Source of the DNA: Diphasiastrum complanatum
Taxonomy: Eukaryota > Streptophyta > Lycopodiopsida > Lycopodiales > Lycopodiaceae
Length of the DNA stretch: 60,000 nucleotides
Direction of reading: 5' to 3'
Assembly (NCBI GenBank): GCA_029204225.1
Contig: CM055098.1
Location: forward strand, 3,895,607 to 3,955,606
Positions 1 to 10,683 of the stretch are shown here, one piece after another. The notes below the pieces were generated by a model. The model was not told the origin of the DNA, did no database searches, and saw only the letters and a list, made by a program, of their open reading frames with translations. Every line of letters starts with the position of its first letter. Positions within the stretch are counted from its first letter, which is position 1. The position numbers were made by a program, and so were the translations under genes.

Positions 1-776
1 TTTTCTAAACCTTGGGCCTCAACCTTGAACCATATCACTTTATTGGTCTAGGACCAAAGTATACTTGCACAACTTGGGCAATGGGACCTAATAGGAGGGC
101 GTCCTTCTAAAGTGTCCATTGAGTCCCCAACTCCCACAAGAAAGGCATTCAAAGAGTCATAGGTTATGGAAGGAGTCTCTTGACATTCCATAAGCCTATG
201 GAGGCTCTTGGAGATTCTTTAACTCCCCTAGGCTTCTCTCTCTCTCATTGGATGAGCATGGAACTTCATAGTGCATTGGGGAGTCCATGGGCCATCTATA
301 TGAGGGTAGTAGGGCGCCCATTGTGGAGGAGAGATCTCTCTTGTTTGCTTGGCTTATGCTCTAGTGTTGCTACTAGTGTGTAGACTGCTTTCTTGTGGTA
401 GTATGCTTGAGGTTTGGATCTTGCTTATGGTATGGGACATAAGTAGGGTTTGGATCTTGAGTATGCTATGGAGTGTTGTGGTATGCTTGTGATTTGTTTA
501 TGGTTAGCAAGGGGGTGCTAGATAGGTCTTGCTTGGAGCTTGGATCTAGCTATGGTTGGGTGGTGAATACTTGAGGCCAGCTTGTTATCTATCTTTGTGT
601 TTAAAGAGTAGGGACACAGGTGGAGGAGAGATCCTTGGAGGCTTGCAGATCCTTACTTGCAGGTGGAGGCATCCTAGCTTGGAGTTGGGAAGCATCTTGA
701 AGCTTGCAGGTTGCTTGGAGGACATTTGGAGGCTCTACCTTGGATTTGGAGGACTTCCTCACCTCTACTTGTAAAA
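1..776 (+). repeat. Gypsy-1 5' LTR (3' portion)
   Basis: This matches 6040-6815 over its whole length with the same spacing. It ends in GTAAAA, which pairs imperfectly with the TGTTAC start of the 3' LTR (a complete inverted end would be GTAACA). One base later the primer-binding site begins. Small open frames inside it, such as 180-383 and its copy 6219-6422, are LTR sequence and not genes. Confidence 0.92.
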
Positions 777-777
777 G

Positions 778-789
778 TGGTATCAGAGC
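778..789 (+). promoter_or_regulatory. Primer-binding site of Gypsy-1 (initiator Met tRNA)
   Basis: TGGTATCAGAGC lies directly 3' of the 5' LTR. It is the standard complement to the 3' end of plant initiator methionine tRNA used to prime minus-strand DNA synthesis. The 790-1376 stretch that follows is AT-rich untranslated leader. Confidence 0.93.
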
Positions 790-1376
790 TAGACAAAGGA
801 TGGTAACCTTTCTAACCTTCTTCAATTTCTATTAAGATCACCAACTAATTTTTTTTTTTGGGGAAGATTATAGGCTTTTCTAGTCGTAGGAAGCTTGTAG
901 TTGAAGTACTTAATGAATCTAGTTCTCTTTGGAACTGTAAATCTGAAAATCAGATCTGAAAATTGAAGTTTTCATAAAGCTTCATTAGTTATCCATTTCT
1001 AGACACTAGTTTCTTGGTTTTGGAAATCTAGAATAGTGAGAAATGTGAAAACTTTGGTTGCTTTTGAAATGACAAATAGAATTGGAATGGGAACTTTATG
1101 TAAACATTAGCTTGGATTAGTTGATTGAAGTTTACATAAAGATTTGGTTTTCATTTTTTGATTAAGGCAAAATGTAGCTTGTTGTTGTTTTCCTCTTAAG
1201 CTTGGATTAAGCTTGCAAATGATAAGCTTGGATTGAGCTTACAAACAATAAGATTGAATGACTAGAAGTAAATGCTTTTTATTTGCATTGGATGTAACAA
1301 TTGAAGCATTTCTATCATTCTAATTTGAGCACTTGTTGTTGTATTTGCATAATAGGAAAACACACAAGCAACCCCA

Positions 1377-2612
1377 ATGGATCAAACCAATGAAAACCCA
1401 ATATTTGATCTATCAAACCCATCCAATGTGGCACAAGCTCTTGAACTATTATACCAACAAATTCAAGCCACTAATAAGCAACTTCTTGAAACTAATCAAA
1501 GAAACCAAGACTTAGAGTCTAGGTTAGCCAATCAGAAGAAACATGTAGTTCCACCTCCTGTAAAAGTGTTTAAGGGAGAGAAGAAGGATAGGAACTTACA
1601 AGTGGTAAGTTCTTGGCTGAATGTTTGGAACAAATACTTTGCCATGAACCAATTCCCTGAATCTGAGAAGTTATCCACTATCACTATGTTCCTTGAAGGA
1701 AGAGCCTTAGTTTGGTGGGATGACTTAGGTGCAAAGGGCAATCAACCTTGTACATGGGATGAATTTTGCAAGCTTTTTAGGGATTATTTTCTACCACTTT
1801 TAGATGACTATGAACACTTCCAAAAGTTGAGTCATCTAACCATGAATACAGGTTTGGAACAGTTTATTCAAGATTTTTATGAGTACCTGAATCCACTTTA
1901 TAGTGATATTCCGCCTAAGGTACAAATGTTAATGTTTATTGATGGGTTACCAAAAGATTATCAAGTGGATGTTCGTAGGAACCATCCAAAAATCCTAGAA
2001 GATGCTATTAGGGCTGCAAAATACTTTGATGACACACCTAAGCCACCTAGGGGTCAACAGCCTAATGAGCAGAAAAAAGGTTTTCAATTTAAGAGGAAAG
2101 ATAGGGAAGTTGTTAATGAAACACATCCCAATTCCAACAATCCTAAGAAAACCAAGAAAAACTTTAAAAAACATCATGGTGGCAATGATAAAGCTGAAGC
2201 TCGTAAGAAGAACATGTGCTTCAAGTGCAATGGCGAGGTTCACCTTGCACGTGATTGCGTCAAAAAACAAGCTTCAACCTCAGGTAATCTATCTCGAAGT
2301 AATGAGATGGATGTTTGTTTCCTTAGTTCTTTAGTTTTTGGTCCTAATGACCTTATTTGCATTAAAGGTAAGGTTAATGATCAAGTTGTTAATGTTCTTT
2401 TTGACACGGGATCCACTCATAACTTTATTAATATAAATTTGGTGCAGACGCTAAACCTTCCTACCAAAAAAAGTGAGAAAAAATACCGTGTGACAATGGC
2501 ATCGGGAAGTAATTCCGATTTGATGGATTTTATTGTTCCTGATGTAGAATTGCACGTTCAGGATTACTCTGAAAAACTAGAATTCCATGCTGTTCAATTA
2601 GCTAATGTATGA
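1377..2612 (+). CDS. Gypsy-1 Gag with start of protease
   Basis: This 411-residue frame begins at the first ATG after the leader. The N-terminal half (about residues 55-215) is a Ty3-type retrotransposon Gag core, including W-W-DDLGAKGN and a G-LPKDYQVDVRRN motif. A basic linker follows, then a CCHC zinc knuckle at 2217-2258 (C-FK-C-NGEV-H-LARD-C). Its Gly before the His is replaced by Val, which may weaken it. The retropepsin active site DTGS is at 2403-2414. A TGA at 2610-2612 stops the frame; the same frame continues as protease and RT sequence afterwards, so this is a point mutation in a longer gag-pol. Gag forms the virus-like particle and binds the RNA. Confidence 0.9.
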   Translation: MDQTNENPIFDLSNPSNVAQALELLYQQIQATNKQLLETNQRNQDLESRLANQKKHVVPPPVKVFKGEKKDRNLQVVSSWLNVWNKYFAMNQFPESEKLSTITMFLEGRALVWWDDLGAKGNQPCTWDEFCKLFRDYFLPLLDDYEHFQKLSHLTMNTGLEQFIQDFYEYLNPLYSDIPPKVQMLMFIDGLPKDYQVDVRRNHPKILEDAIRAAKYFDDTPKPPRGQQPNEQKKGFQFKRKDREVVNETHPNSNNPKKTKKNFKKHHGGNDKAEARKKNMCFKCNGEVHLARDCVKKQASTSGNLSRSNEMDVCFLSSLVFGPNDLICIKGKVNDQVVNVLFDTGSTHNFININLVQTLNLPTKKSEKKYRVTMASGSNSDLMDFIVPDVELHVQDYSEKLEFHAVQLANV

Positions 2613-5600
2613 GAATCTTTTATGCATGAGAATTCTTTAATTAAGATCAAGGCTAGTTTAAGTGTTGACACTAAAAATGTTAACCCTTATTCTAAACAGG
2701 AACTTAATTCTATTATGAAGAATTCTGATTTTAAAGTTTATTTATGTTTTCATAATGATATCATTTGCTCCAATGATGAAGAATTTAACATAAATGCCAT
2801 GAATATACCCAATGAGAACACTACAAAATTTGAAGCCTATAATGAACTTAGGCAGGAATTCAATGATGTTTTTTTAGACCTTCCTGTAGGTTTACCACCA
2901 GAAAGGACAGTTGATCATAAAATTGACCTAATACCTGGAGCAATTCCAATTGCACAGCATCCTTATAGGATGAGTGCATCGGAAGAGGCTGAGGTAAATA
3001 GGCAATTACATGATTACCTGAAAAAGGGGTGGTACAACCTAGTAAGTCTCCTTGGGCATCACCAGTGGTTCTGGTGGCCAAGAAGGATGGGACTATAAGG
3101 TTTTGCGTCGACTATAAGAAATTGCACAAGATAACCGTTAAGAATAGATATCCACTGCCGCGGATGGATGATCTAATAGACTATCTTGGTGGTGCTGGGT
3201 ACTTTACCAAGATAGATTTAAGATCAGGCTACCATCAGATACGCATTAAGGCAGAAGATATACCAAAAACCGGGTTTCGAACTCGCTTTGGTCACTACGA
3301 ATTTTTGGTGTTGCCTTTTGGTTTGACCAATGCACCGGCAACTTTCCAACAAATGATGAACGATTTGTTCAGGCCATATTTGGGAAGATTCATAGTGGTA
3401 TTCTTAGATGATATCCTAGTGTTCAGTAAGACTTTGGCGGAACATAAGGAGCATCTTAGGATTGTCTTGGACATTCTAAAAAGGGAAAAGCTCTTTGCCA
3501 AGGAGTCTAAGTGTGACTTTTTTGCTAAGGAATTGTCCTACTTGGGGCATAAGATTTCCGAACGGGGGGTGGAGATTGAGGCTGATCGTATCCAGAGGGT
3601 TATTGATTGGCCTATTCCCACCATAGTTCGGGAAATCAAGTCTTTTTTTGGGGTTTGTGATATTTTTTCGTCGACATATTCCCCAATTTGCTCGATTGGC
3701 ATTTCCCCTTACCCAGGCCTTGAAAGGCTATAAGAAGCTAAGCCGAAGGGCTAAGAGTCCACTAGTGGTGTGGACGGAGGATATGAATAATTGTTTTGAG
3801 TTGCTTAAGAAAAGTGTCACTTCGGCACCAATACTAATCATTGGCGATCCTAATAAGACTTTTGTGGTTAGGACCGATGCCAGTGATTATGCTATTGGAG
3901 TTGTTTTGATGCAGGATGGACATCCTGTGGCTTATAAAAGCAAGAAACTCAATCCTGCTCAGTCTAGGTATTGTACCTATGAGAAGGAACTGTTTGCAAT
4001 TGTTCATTCCTTGAAAATTTGACGACATTATTTGTATGGAGCCAGATTTGAAGTTTTGACAGATCATCAAACTCTTTGATATTTCTGTGATGCTACAGAT
4101 TTAAAGGGGAGGCAAGCTAGATGGGCTAAGCTGATGCAAATCTTTGACTTTTCTATACGTTATTGTAAAGGAAGTCAAAATACTCTAGCGGATGCTTTGA
4201 ATCGGTTACCAGTTATTAATCAGTTGTGCTTTACTGTTATAGAACCGGAGTTGTTTCAGTCTCTTCAAGGACTATATGAGTCCGATCCTTTTTTTGGAAA
4301 GTATTGGCAACAAGTACTTTAGGGGGTCGATTCAGGGTTGCAAGATTCCTCGAATCAGGGAAAGACTGAAACGGATTTTCTAATTCAAAACAGAATTTTG
4401 TTTCGTAAAGGAAAGGTGTGTGTACCGGAGAATGACACTGTAAGGGCCCAAATCTTGCATGAGTGTCATGATAGTCCATGCACAGGACATCCAAGTATAC
4501 AAAGAACACTGGACTTGGTTCGAAGGCAATTTTGGTGGCCTAAGATGAAAAGTCAGGTAGAGGCCTATGTACTAAGTGCCAGTTAAATAAAGCAGAGAGG
4601 CTAAAAGCTAGTGGCCTATTACATCCTTTAGATATTCCTACCGGAAAGTGGAAAAGTATATCTATGGATTTTGTGGTCGGGCTTCCATGTACAGGGAAGG
4701 GCCACGATTCGGTTTGGGTCATTGTTGACAGACTTACGAAGTTTGCTCAATTTATCCCAACGAAAACTACTGTTAAAGCTTCAGAACTAGCTCAATTGTT
4801 TGTTGAGAAGCTTTTTCGACTGTACGGGCTGCCTTGCGATATTGTCAGTGACCGTGACCCAAAATTCACTGGGAATTTTTGGCAAGCAGTATTTGAAAAG
4901 TTGGAAACAACTTTAAGTTTAAGTTCTACAGATCATTTGAAATCAGACGGTCAAACAGAAAGGACCAATCAGACGATGGAGGATATGCTTCGAGCATATG
5001 TGGGCCATCGGCAGTCTGATTGGGAATAGTACCTTCCACTGGTGGAATTTGCATATAACAGTGCAAAACATTCAGCGACCGGATTCAGCCCTTTCATGCT
5101 TATGTATGGTTTTCAACCTCGATCACCAATTAGTGTTGGCATGAAAAACCTACGAGTGCAAGCCGCAGCTGATTTCCTTGCGGATATGCAAGAAATGTTA
5201 CAGCTGGCTAAAGATAGCATAAGAAGTGCCCATGACAGGGCAAGGCACTATGTTGATCTATCTCGGAAGCACAAGGTATTCATGGTCAACGACTGGGTGT
5301 TTTTGAGAGTCCCTAGTCACTCTAGGGGCTTGAAAACTATTAAGTGTGCAAAGTTGGCACCTAGGTGTTGCGGTCCTTTGAAGGTTATCCAAGTGATAAA
5401 CAAGGTCGCATACAACCTAGAACTTCTAGCTAACGTTGGAATTCATCCTGTTTTCCACGTTAGTAAGTTGAAACCCTCGTTGGGGGTTGGGGAGACCCTG
5501 GTCCTTGTGGAAGATCTAGTGGAACTTCTTCGTGATGAGTCCGTGAGTGGACCACCTGAACCCGAGGCGATTGTTAATAGCCGGCAGAGAACTCTACGGA

Positions 5601-5720
5601 GTAGAGTGCTTCGGGAATTTTAGTCAGGTGGAGGGGCAAATCAGAAGAGGAGGATACCTGGGAAAAGGAGGCTGATCTCCAAAAGAATTTTCCAAATTTT
5701 TCTCTACAAGGAAAAATTTA
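2613..5720 (+). pseudogene. Gypsy-1 Pol: RT, RNase H, integrase and chromodomain, broken
   Basis: Domains follow in order. RT runs from about 2960 to 3640, with PSPWASPVV-like and VDYKKLHK motifs and the catalytic FLDD at 3401-3412. The RNase H region is about 3770-4190 (TDASDYAIG). The integrase zinc-binding part (ILHECHDSP...HPSIQRTLDL) is at 4450-4580, and the core with DRLTK, SDRDPKF and SDGQTERTNQT is at 4660-5030. A C-terminal chromodomain remnant (RW-GKSEEEDTWE) is at about 5560-5715. Defects are a frameshift near 3030, another near 3650, stops at 4020, 4077, 4320 and 5027, a small deletion near 4575 that removes the CxxC of the HHCC finger, and a one-base loss near 5615 inside the chromodomain. 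The enzyme cannot be made intact. Confidence 0.92.
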
Positions 5721-5738
5721 AGTTTAGGGGGAAGGAAT
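5721..5738 (+). promoter_or_regulatory. Polypurine tract of Gypsy-1
   Basis: A purine run (AGGGGGAAGGA core) lies directly before the TGTTACATA start of the 3' LTR, the normal position for the plus-strand primer. Confidence 0.8.
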
Positions 5739-6815
5739 GTTACATACCTATGTAACTAGCAGTACTTCAAACCCCTAATAGTCCATTTAGTGCTGGGGGC
5801 TATATGGCAAGGTACCCTTAGGATTAAGGGTATGTGCCCTTGGATAAGGACAGGCAAGTGACTATACCTTAGTTGGAGGTATGGAGTCACGTGACCCTTG
5901 GATAAGGGGTACCCTTACTATTAAGGGTAGGTGCCTTAGATTAACGTACTAGTGTCCTTGATTAAGGGCAGGTAGGTGTTTATGCCTTGGATGGAGGTAT
6001 GGAACCTAGTGAGGTGTTAGAAAGTCATTGGATGACTATTTTTCTAAAACTTGGGCCTCAACCTTGAACCATATCACTTTATTGGTCTAGGACCAAAGTA
6101 TACTTGCACAACTTGGGCAATGGGACCTAGTAGGAGGCCGCCCTTCTAAAGTGTCCTTTGATTCCCCAACTCCCACAAGAAAGGCATTCAAAGAGTCATA
6201 GGTTATGGAAGGAGTCTCTTGACATTCCATAAGCCTATGGAGGCTCTTAGAGATTCTTTAACTCCCCTAGGCTTCTCTCTCTCTCATTGGATGAGCATGG
6301 AACTCCATAGTGCATTGGGGGGTCCATGGGCCATCTATATGAGGGTAGTAGGGCGCCCATTGTGGAGGAAAGATCTCTCTTGTTTGCTTGGCTTATGCTC
6401 TAGTGTTGCTACTAGTGTGTAGACTGCTTTCTTGTGGTAGTATGCTTGAGGTTTGGATCTTGCTTATGGTATGGGACATAAGTAGGGTTTGGATCTTGAG
6501 TATGCTATGGAGTGTTGTGGTATGCTTGTGATTTGTTTATGGTTAGCAAGGGGGTGCTAGATAGGTCTTGCTTGGAGCTTGGATCTAGCTATGGTTGGGT
6601 GGTGAATACTTGAGGCCAGCTTGTTATCTATCTTTGTGTTTAAAGAGTAGGGACACAGGTGGAGGAGAGATCCTTGGAGGCTTGCAGATCCTTACTTGCA
6701 GGTGGAGGCATCCTAGCTTGGAGTTGGAAAGCATCTTGAAGCTTGCAGGTTGCTTGGAGGATATTTGGAGGCCCTACCTTGGATTTGGAAGACTTCCTCA
6801 CCTCTACTTGTAAAA
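5739..6815 (+). repeat. Gypsy-1 3' LTR (1077 bp)
   Basis: It starts TGTTAC after the purine tract and ends GTAAAA. The 3' 776 bp are repeated at 1-776. Its U3 part (5760-6010) has repeated phrases such as 'taagggtaggtgcc' and 'taaggggtacc'. The base after it begins TGCAG, inside a copia Cys-x-x-Cys integrase motif, so TGCAG at 6816-6820 is the expected right copy of the target duplication. The left copy would lie outside the window. Confidence 0.9.
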
Positions 6816-8975
6816 TGCAGCCTCTCAAAGGCTCAAAAACTACCCTTCTCAAGATCTACATCAAGATCAGACTCTCCTCTTGAACTCATCCATTCAGATG
6901 TTCATAGTTTTTCACATGAGTCTAATGGTGGTGCCAAGAACTATGTAATCTTCATAGATGACTATTCTAGATTTTGTTGGATGTACCTCTTGTCTAGCAA
7001 ATCAATGGTGTTTGATCCTTTTGTAAAGTTCAAGACTTTGGTAGAAAATCAACTTAGTACCAAGATTAAGGTATTAAGGAGTGATAATGGAGGTGAATAT
7101 ATCTCCAATAAGTTGATTGACTTTTGTAGTTCTAATGGCATAAAGAGGGAGTTGTCATGTCCATACACCCCTCAACAAAATGGAGTGAGTGAGAGAAGAA
7201 ATAGATCTCTTTGTTAGTGTGCTAAGTCCTTAAGGCTAGATGCTTCTCTATCCAAACCATTTTGGGGTGAAGCAATAACTTGTGCTAACTATTTGTGCAA
7301 TAGATTGCCAAACCAAGCCATTGGAGGAATCACACCATTTGAAGCTCTATTTGGAGCGAAGCCCAATCTCAAGGATCTCAAAGTTTCTGGATCCACTTGC
7401 TATGTACACCAATCCTTGGATAAGAGAAGGAAGGATGATGCAACATCCATCAAAGGCATCTTTGTGGGATATGGTGAGAATAGCAAAGGTTATAGAGTCT
7501 TCAATCCCATCACTAGCAAGGTGATAGTGAATAGGGATGTAATTTTTTATGAAGGACATGCTTGTGATTTGGATGATAATGCTACTAATCATCTTGATGC
7601 CAAGGATCATGCTAGGATGGAGGAGGAGCTTCCAAGTGAAGAAGAACTTGAGGATCCACCTCTAGATGCAAGAACTCCAAGAACTCCAAGAAGATCTACA
7701 AGGGCAAAATCCTAGCCATTGAGGCTCATCTATGATGTTCAAGGTGATCAAAGGGAAGGCTCATCATCTTTCACATCTTACACCTTTCTTACTTCAATGT
7801 TAGATGAGCCAACATGCTATGAAGATGCTTGTAAGTCTAAAAGTTGGATGGATGCTGTGCAAGTAGAGTATGATGCTCTTATTGAGGGGAGGATCTTGTG
7901 GATCTTTCTCAAGGGAAGAAACCTCTTGATTGCAAGTGGGTGTTTAGATTGAAGTATAATCAAGATGGATCAATAAGCAAGCATAGCTTGTTGCCAAAGG
8001 TTTTTTACAAACCAAAGGCATTGATTATGATGAGACATTTGCTCTTGTGGCTAAGCTTGTTACTATCAGGTTGATCATTAGTCTTGCTACAACCTTTAAT
8101 TGGGAGCTATTCCAACTTGACTTCACAAATGCATTCCTCAATGGTTATTTGGAGGAAGAGATCTACATGAGGCAACCAGAGGGCTTCATCAAGGCAAAGC
8201 ATGAAGGAAAGGTGTGTTTTTTGAAGAAGAGCCTTTATGGGCTCAAGCAAGCACCTAGAGCATGGTACTCTAGACTAAACTCTTTTCTCATTTCCATCAA
8301 TTTTGTAATGAGTGCCTATGATCCATCATTGTATATAAGTTTTCATGATGGCATGATCATTATTCTTGTTTTGTATGTAGATGACATTATCTTGAGTGGT
8401 AATGATCTAGATGGAATTAGAGATGTAAAAATTGCTTTAGCAAAAGAGTTTAAGATGGTACTCGGCCTATTGAGCTTCATTCTTGGAATAGAGGTTATTA
8501 GAGGATGTGATTTTAGCTTCATTTGTCAATCTAAATATGCTACATCCATCCTAGATAGATTTGGAATGAAGAATTGTAAAGGCATTGAGACGCCAATGGA
8601 GCAACATGTAAAAGCATCTACTGGTTGTGATGAAGCATCCTTTGAGGACATCACATTATATAGAAGGCTTATTGGCTCCTTGATCTATTTAACTATAACT
8701 AGACCTGATCTTAGTTATAGTGTTGGAAAGTTAAGCCGATTCATGCAAAGTCCTCTAGTTTCACATTGGAAGATGGCCAAAAGAGTTCTTAGATACATTT
8801 CATTCAGGAACTAATCTTGGCTTAAGAGCCTATAGTGACTCGGATTTTACAGGTGACAAAGTGGATAGAAGATCAACAATGCCTTTGCCACCTTTCTATG
8901 TGATGGAGTAGTATCATGGCTTTCCAAAAAGCAAGATACCATCTCCCTATCTTCCACAGAATCCGAATACAGCCT
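6816..8975 (+). pseudogene. Copia-1 Pol fragment: integrase, RT, RNase H
   Basis: This is a Ty1/copia polyprotein from the end of the integrase zinc finger onward. The integrase core is at about 6880-7200 (LELIHSDVHSF, IDDYSRF, SDNGGEY, QQNGVSERRNRS). The GYGENSKGYRVF-type C-terminal region is at 7440-7560, followed by RT with a KSLYGLKQAPRAWYSRL motif and catalytic YVDD at 8374-8385, and RNase H (SDSDF, then LSSTESEY near 8945-8970). Stops occur at 7215 and 7713 and frameshifts near 7890 and 8800. The upstream gag and protease lie on the far side of Gypsy-1, outside the window. The 3' end breaks off after the TESEY motif and no LTR was seen. This is a dead relic. Confidence 0.9.
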
Positions 8976-10683
8976 TGGTTCCACACGTGTGGAGTTGGAT
9001 TATACTATTTGATCAATGCTTTGATTGTTTCTACTTGTTTCCTATCAAGCTGCTAAACTAGATCTTGTTTTCTGATGACTAGTTTCTGATAGATTGTTTA
9101 ACAAGCATACAATCACCTTGTGGATCATTCAAAGATCCATTTATGGTCCTTAGTACTGTACTTTTCACATTCAACTCATTACAATGTCTAACTGCTAGCC
9201 ACCATATGTCGTTTTCTGACTGCACACTAAAATTTAGACCCTTTGAGTTTGTCGTATTGCTTAATGCTCCATTCATGAGTGTAACAATAACCCTTTCCAA
9301 CTTTTCTTCCTTTATTACTTTTGTTTCCTTCACACAACAACAATATGAGTTGTGTGACTATTGAATATAAACTTCTGTCAACCCATAGATCACAATTTTT
9401 CTTGTTCTCCATCCTATGATTCATAATTTTGAGAGTTAACAATGTGGATCCTTTCACATCTCTTTTCAACATTGGAGCATATTCTATAGGGAGATTCTAG
9501 CATACTCCAAGTTTCTTGCATGACATGCAATACAAAGGTTTGCAATTATGATGGAAACCCATTTTCAATGGATGTGTCAAAAATTGCAGATTTTTGAACT
9601 ACAATTTTTTTTATTCACATTGGTGCTCACTGTGATGCAATCTTTCAAAGTTTTGTAGATGATACTTAGTTCGCTAATTTGTCCTCCTTTGATGTGCAAA
9701 CAATGAGTAGGAGGGAATTTTGTTTCATGGTTTTCTATCTAAAATGAAAGTCTTAGACAAAATTTGCATTTATAAAAGAGGTGATGTTAGTTACTATTAG
9801 TACATCAAGTCTTGAAGTTTGGACCTCATGCATTATGGTTACCAACTTCTAGTTAACTACAGGTATTACTAGTGGGGTTAAGTCACCAAAGTTGTGCGGA
9901 CAGATCATAAATTCAGTCGGAGTTTTAAAATCCAACGATTTTCTCTCTCTTGTGTGGCATTTCTTAGAAGGCCATTTTGGAGTTTGGCTTTCTTCTAATG
10001 TCACTAGAGTCCATCAAATCCATTATTGAAACAGTGCAATGTGAAACAACTAGTGCATGATCATATCAGTTTATCATGATTCCATTAATCTATATATATA
10101 TCATTAGATCTAACAACAATGAAAGTACTTGGAGTGAAATTCAAATCAAGTTAAAACTGGGAGCCACGATAAAAACTATTGCAGATCAACTACTTGAAGC
10201 TCTTGATTGCTAACAGACTTGATTAATATGGACTAGATGACATCATCAATAAGTTGTAAAGGGAGATCAATTAGATTAGATTAGATCCAACTACTTCATC
10301 AAGACCAATCTTTATGATCAGTACAGGCTACTCATGATCATAATCTTATTACTACAATTACCAAGCACATATTTCACCATCAGAGGAAAAAATGCACATG
10401 AATAATATCTAGAAGTGAATCATTTTTAGAAGGTTGGATCACAAAGAAATCATTATTTTATAATGCCATCACCTATGATTTAGAAATTGAAAAGGAGCCT
10501 TTTATAAAAAAAACTGCTTGATAGATTGTTGGAAAAATTTACGACATTAGCCAATCTTATTGTGCTTTTGTGTGATTTATGAGAAAAGGGCCACAAAGCA
10601 AAGTATAGCATTCCTCTAATTGTGATTTATCAATCACTTTACAACAACGTTCTACATGACAACATGACTACTGATCCACTCAA
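8976..10683. other. Unassigned AT-rich sequence between two copia relics
   Basis: No recognisable protein motif, LTR pair or RNA gene was found. The open frames here are short and lack family signatures. The segment starts at the broken end of Copia-1 with a CCACACGTGTGG palindrome and ends where the Copia-2 zinc-knuckle region begins. A related CACACGTGTG palindrome lies at 14809, in the Copia-2 3' flank, which could mark a shared repeat. Old, decayed mobile-element sequence is the likeliest content. Confidence 0.4.

Larger units (their letters stand above)
1..6815 (+). mobile_element. Gypsy-1, chromodomain Ty3/gypsy LTR retrotransposon
   Basis: Two long direct repeats (1-776 and 5739-6815) bracket a primer-binding site, gag, protease, RT, RNase H, integrase, a chromodomain and a polypurine tract, in the order typical of chromoviruses. 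The 5' LTR is cut by the window edge, losing about 300 bp. The 3' LTR abuts copia integrase-coding sequence at 6816, so this element inserted into Copia-1. By eye the LTRs differ at roughly 17 of 776 positions (about 98% identical), indicating a fairly recent insertion, yet the coding region already has several stops and frameshifts. It is therefore a non-functional copy. Confidence 0.93.

Noticed and set aside
180-383. Small open frame repeated at 6219-6422
   Set aside because: It lies in the two LTRs of Gypsy-1; conservation reflects the LTR duplication, not coding.
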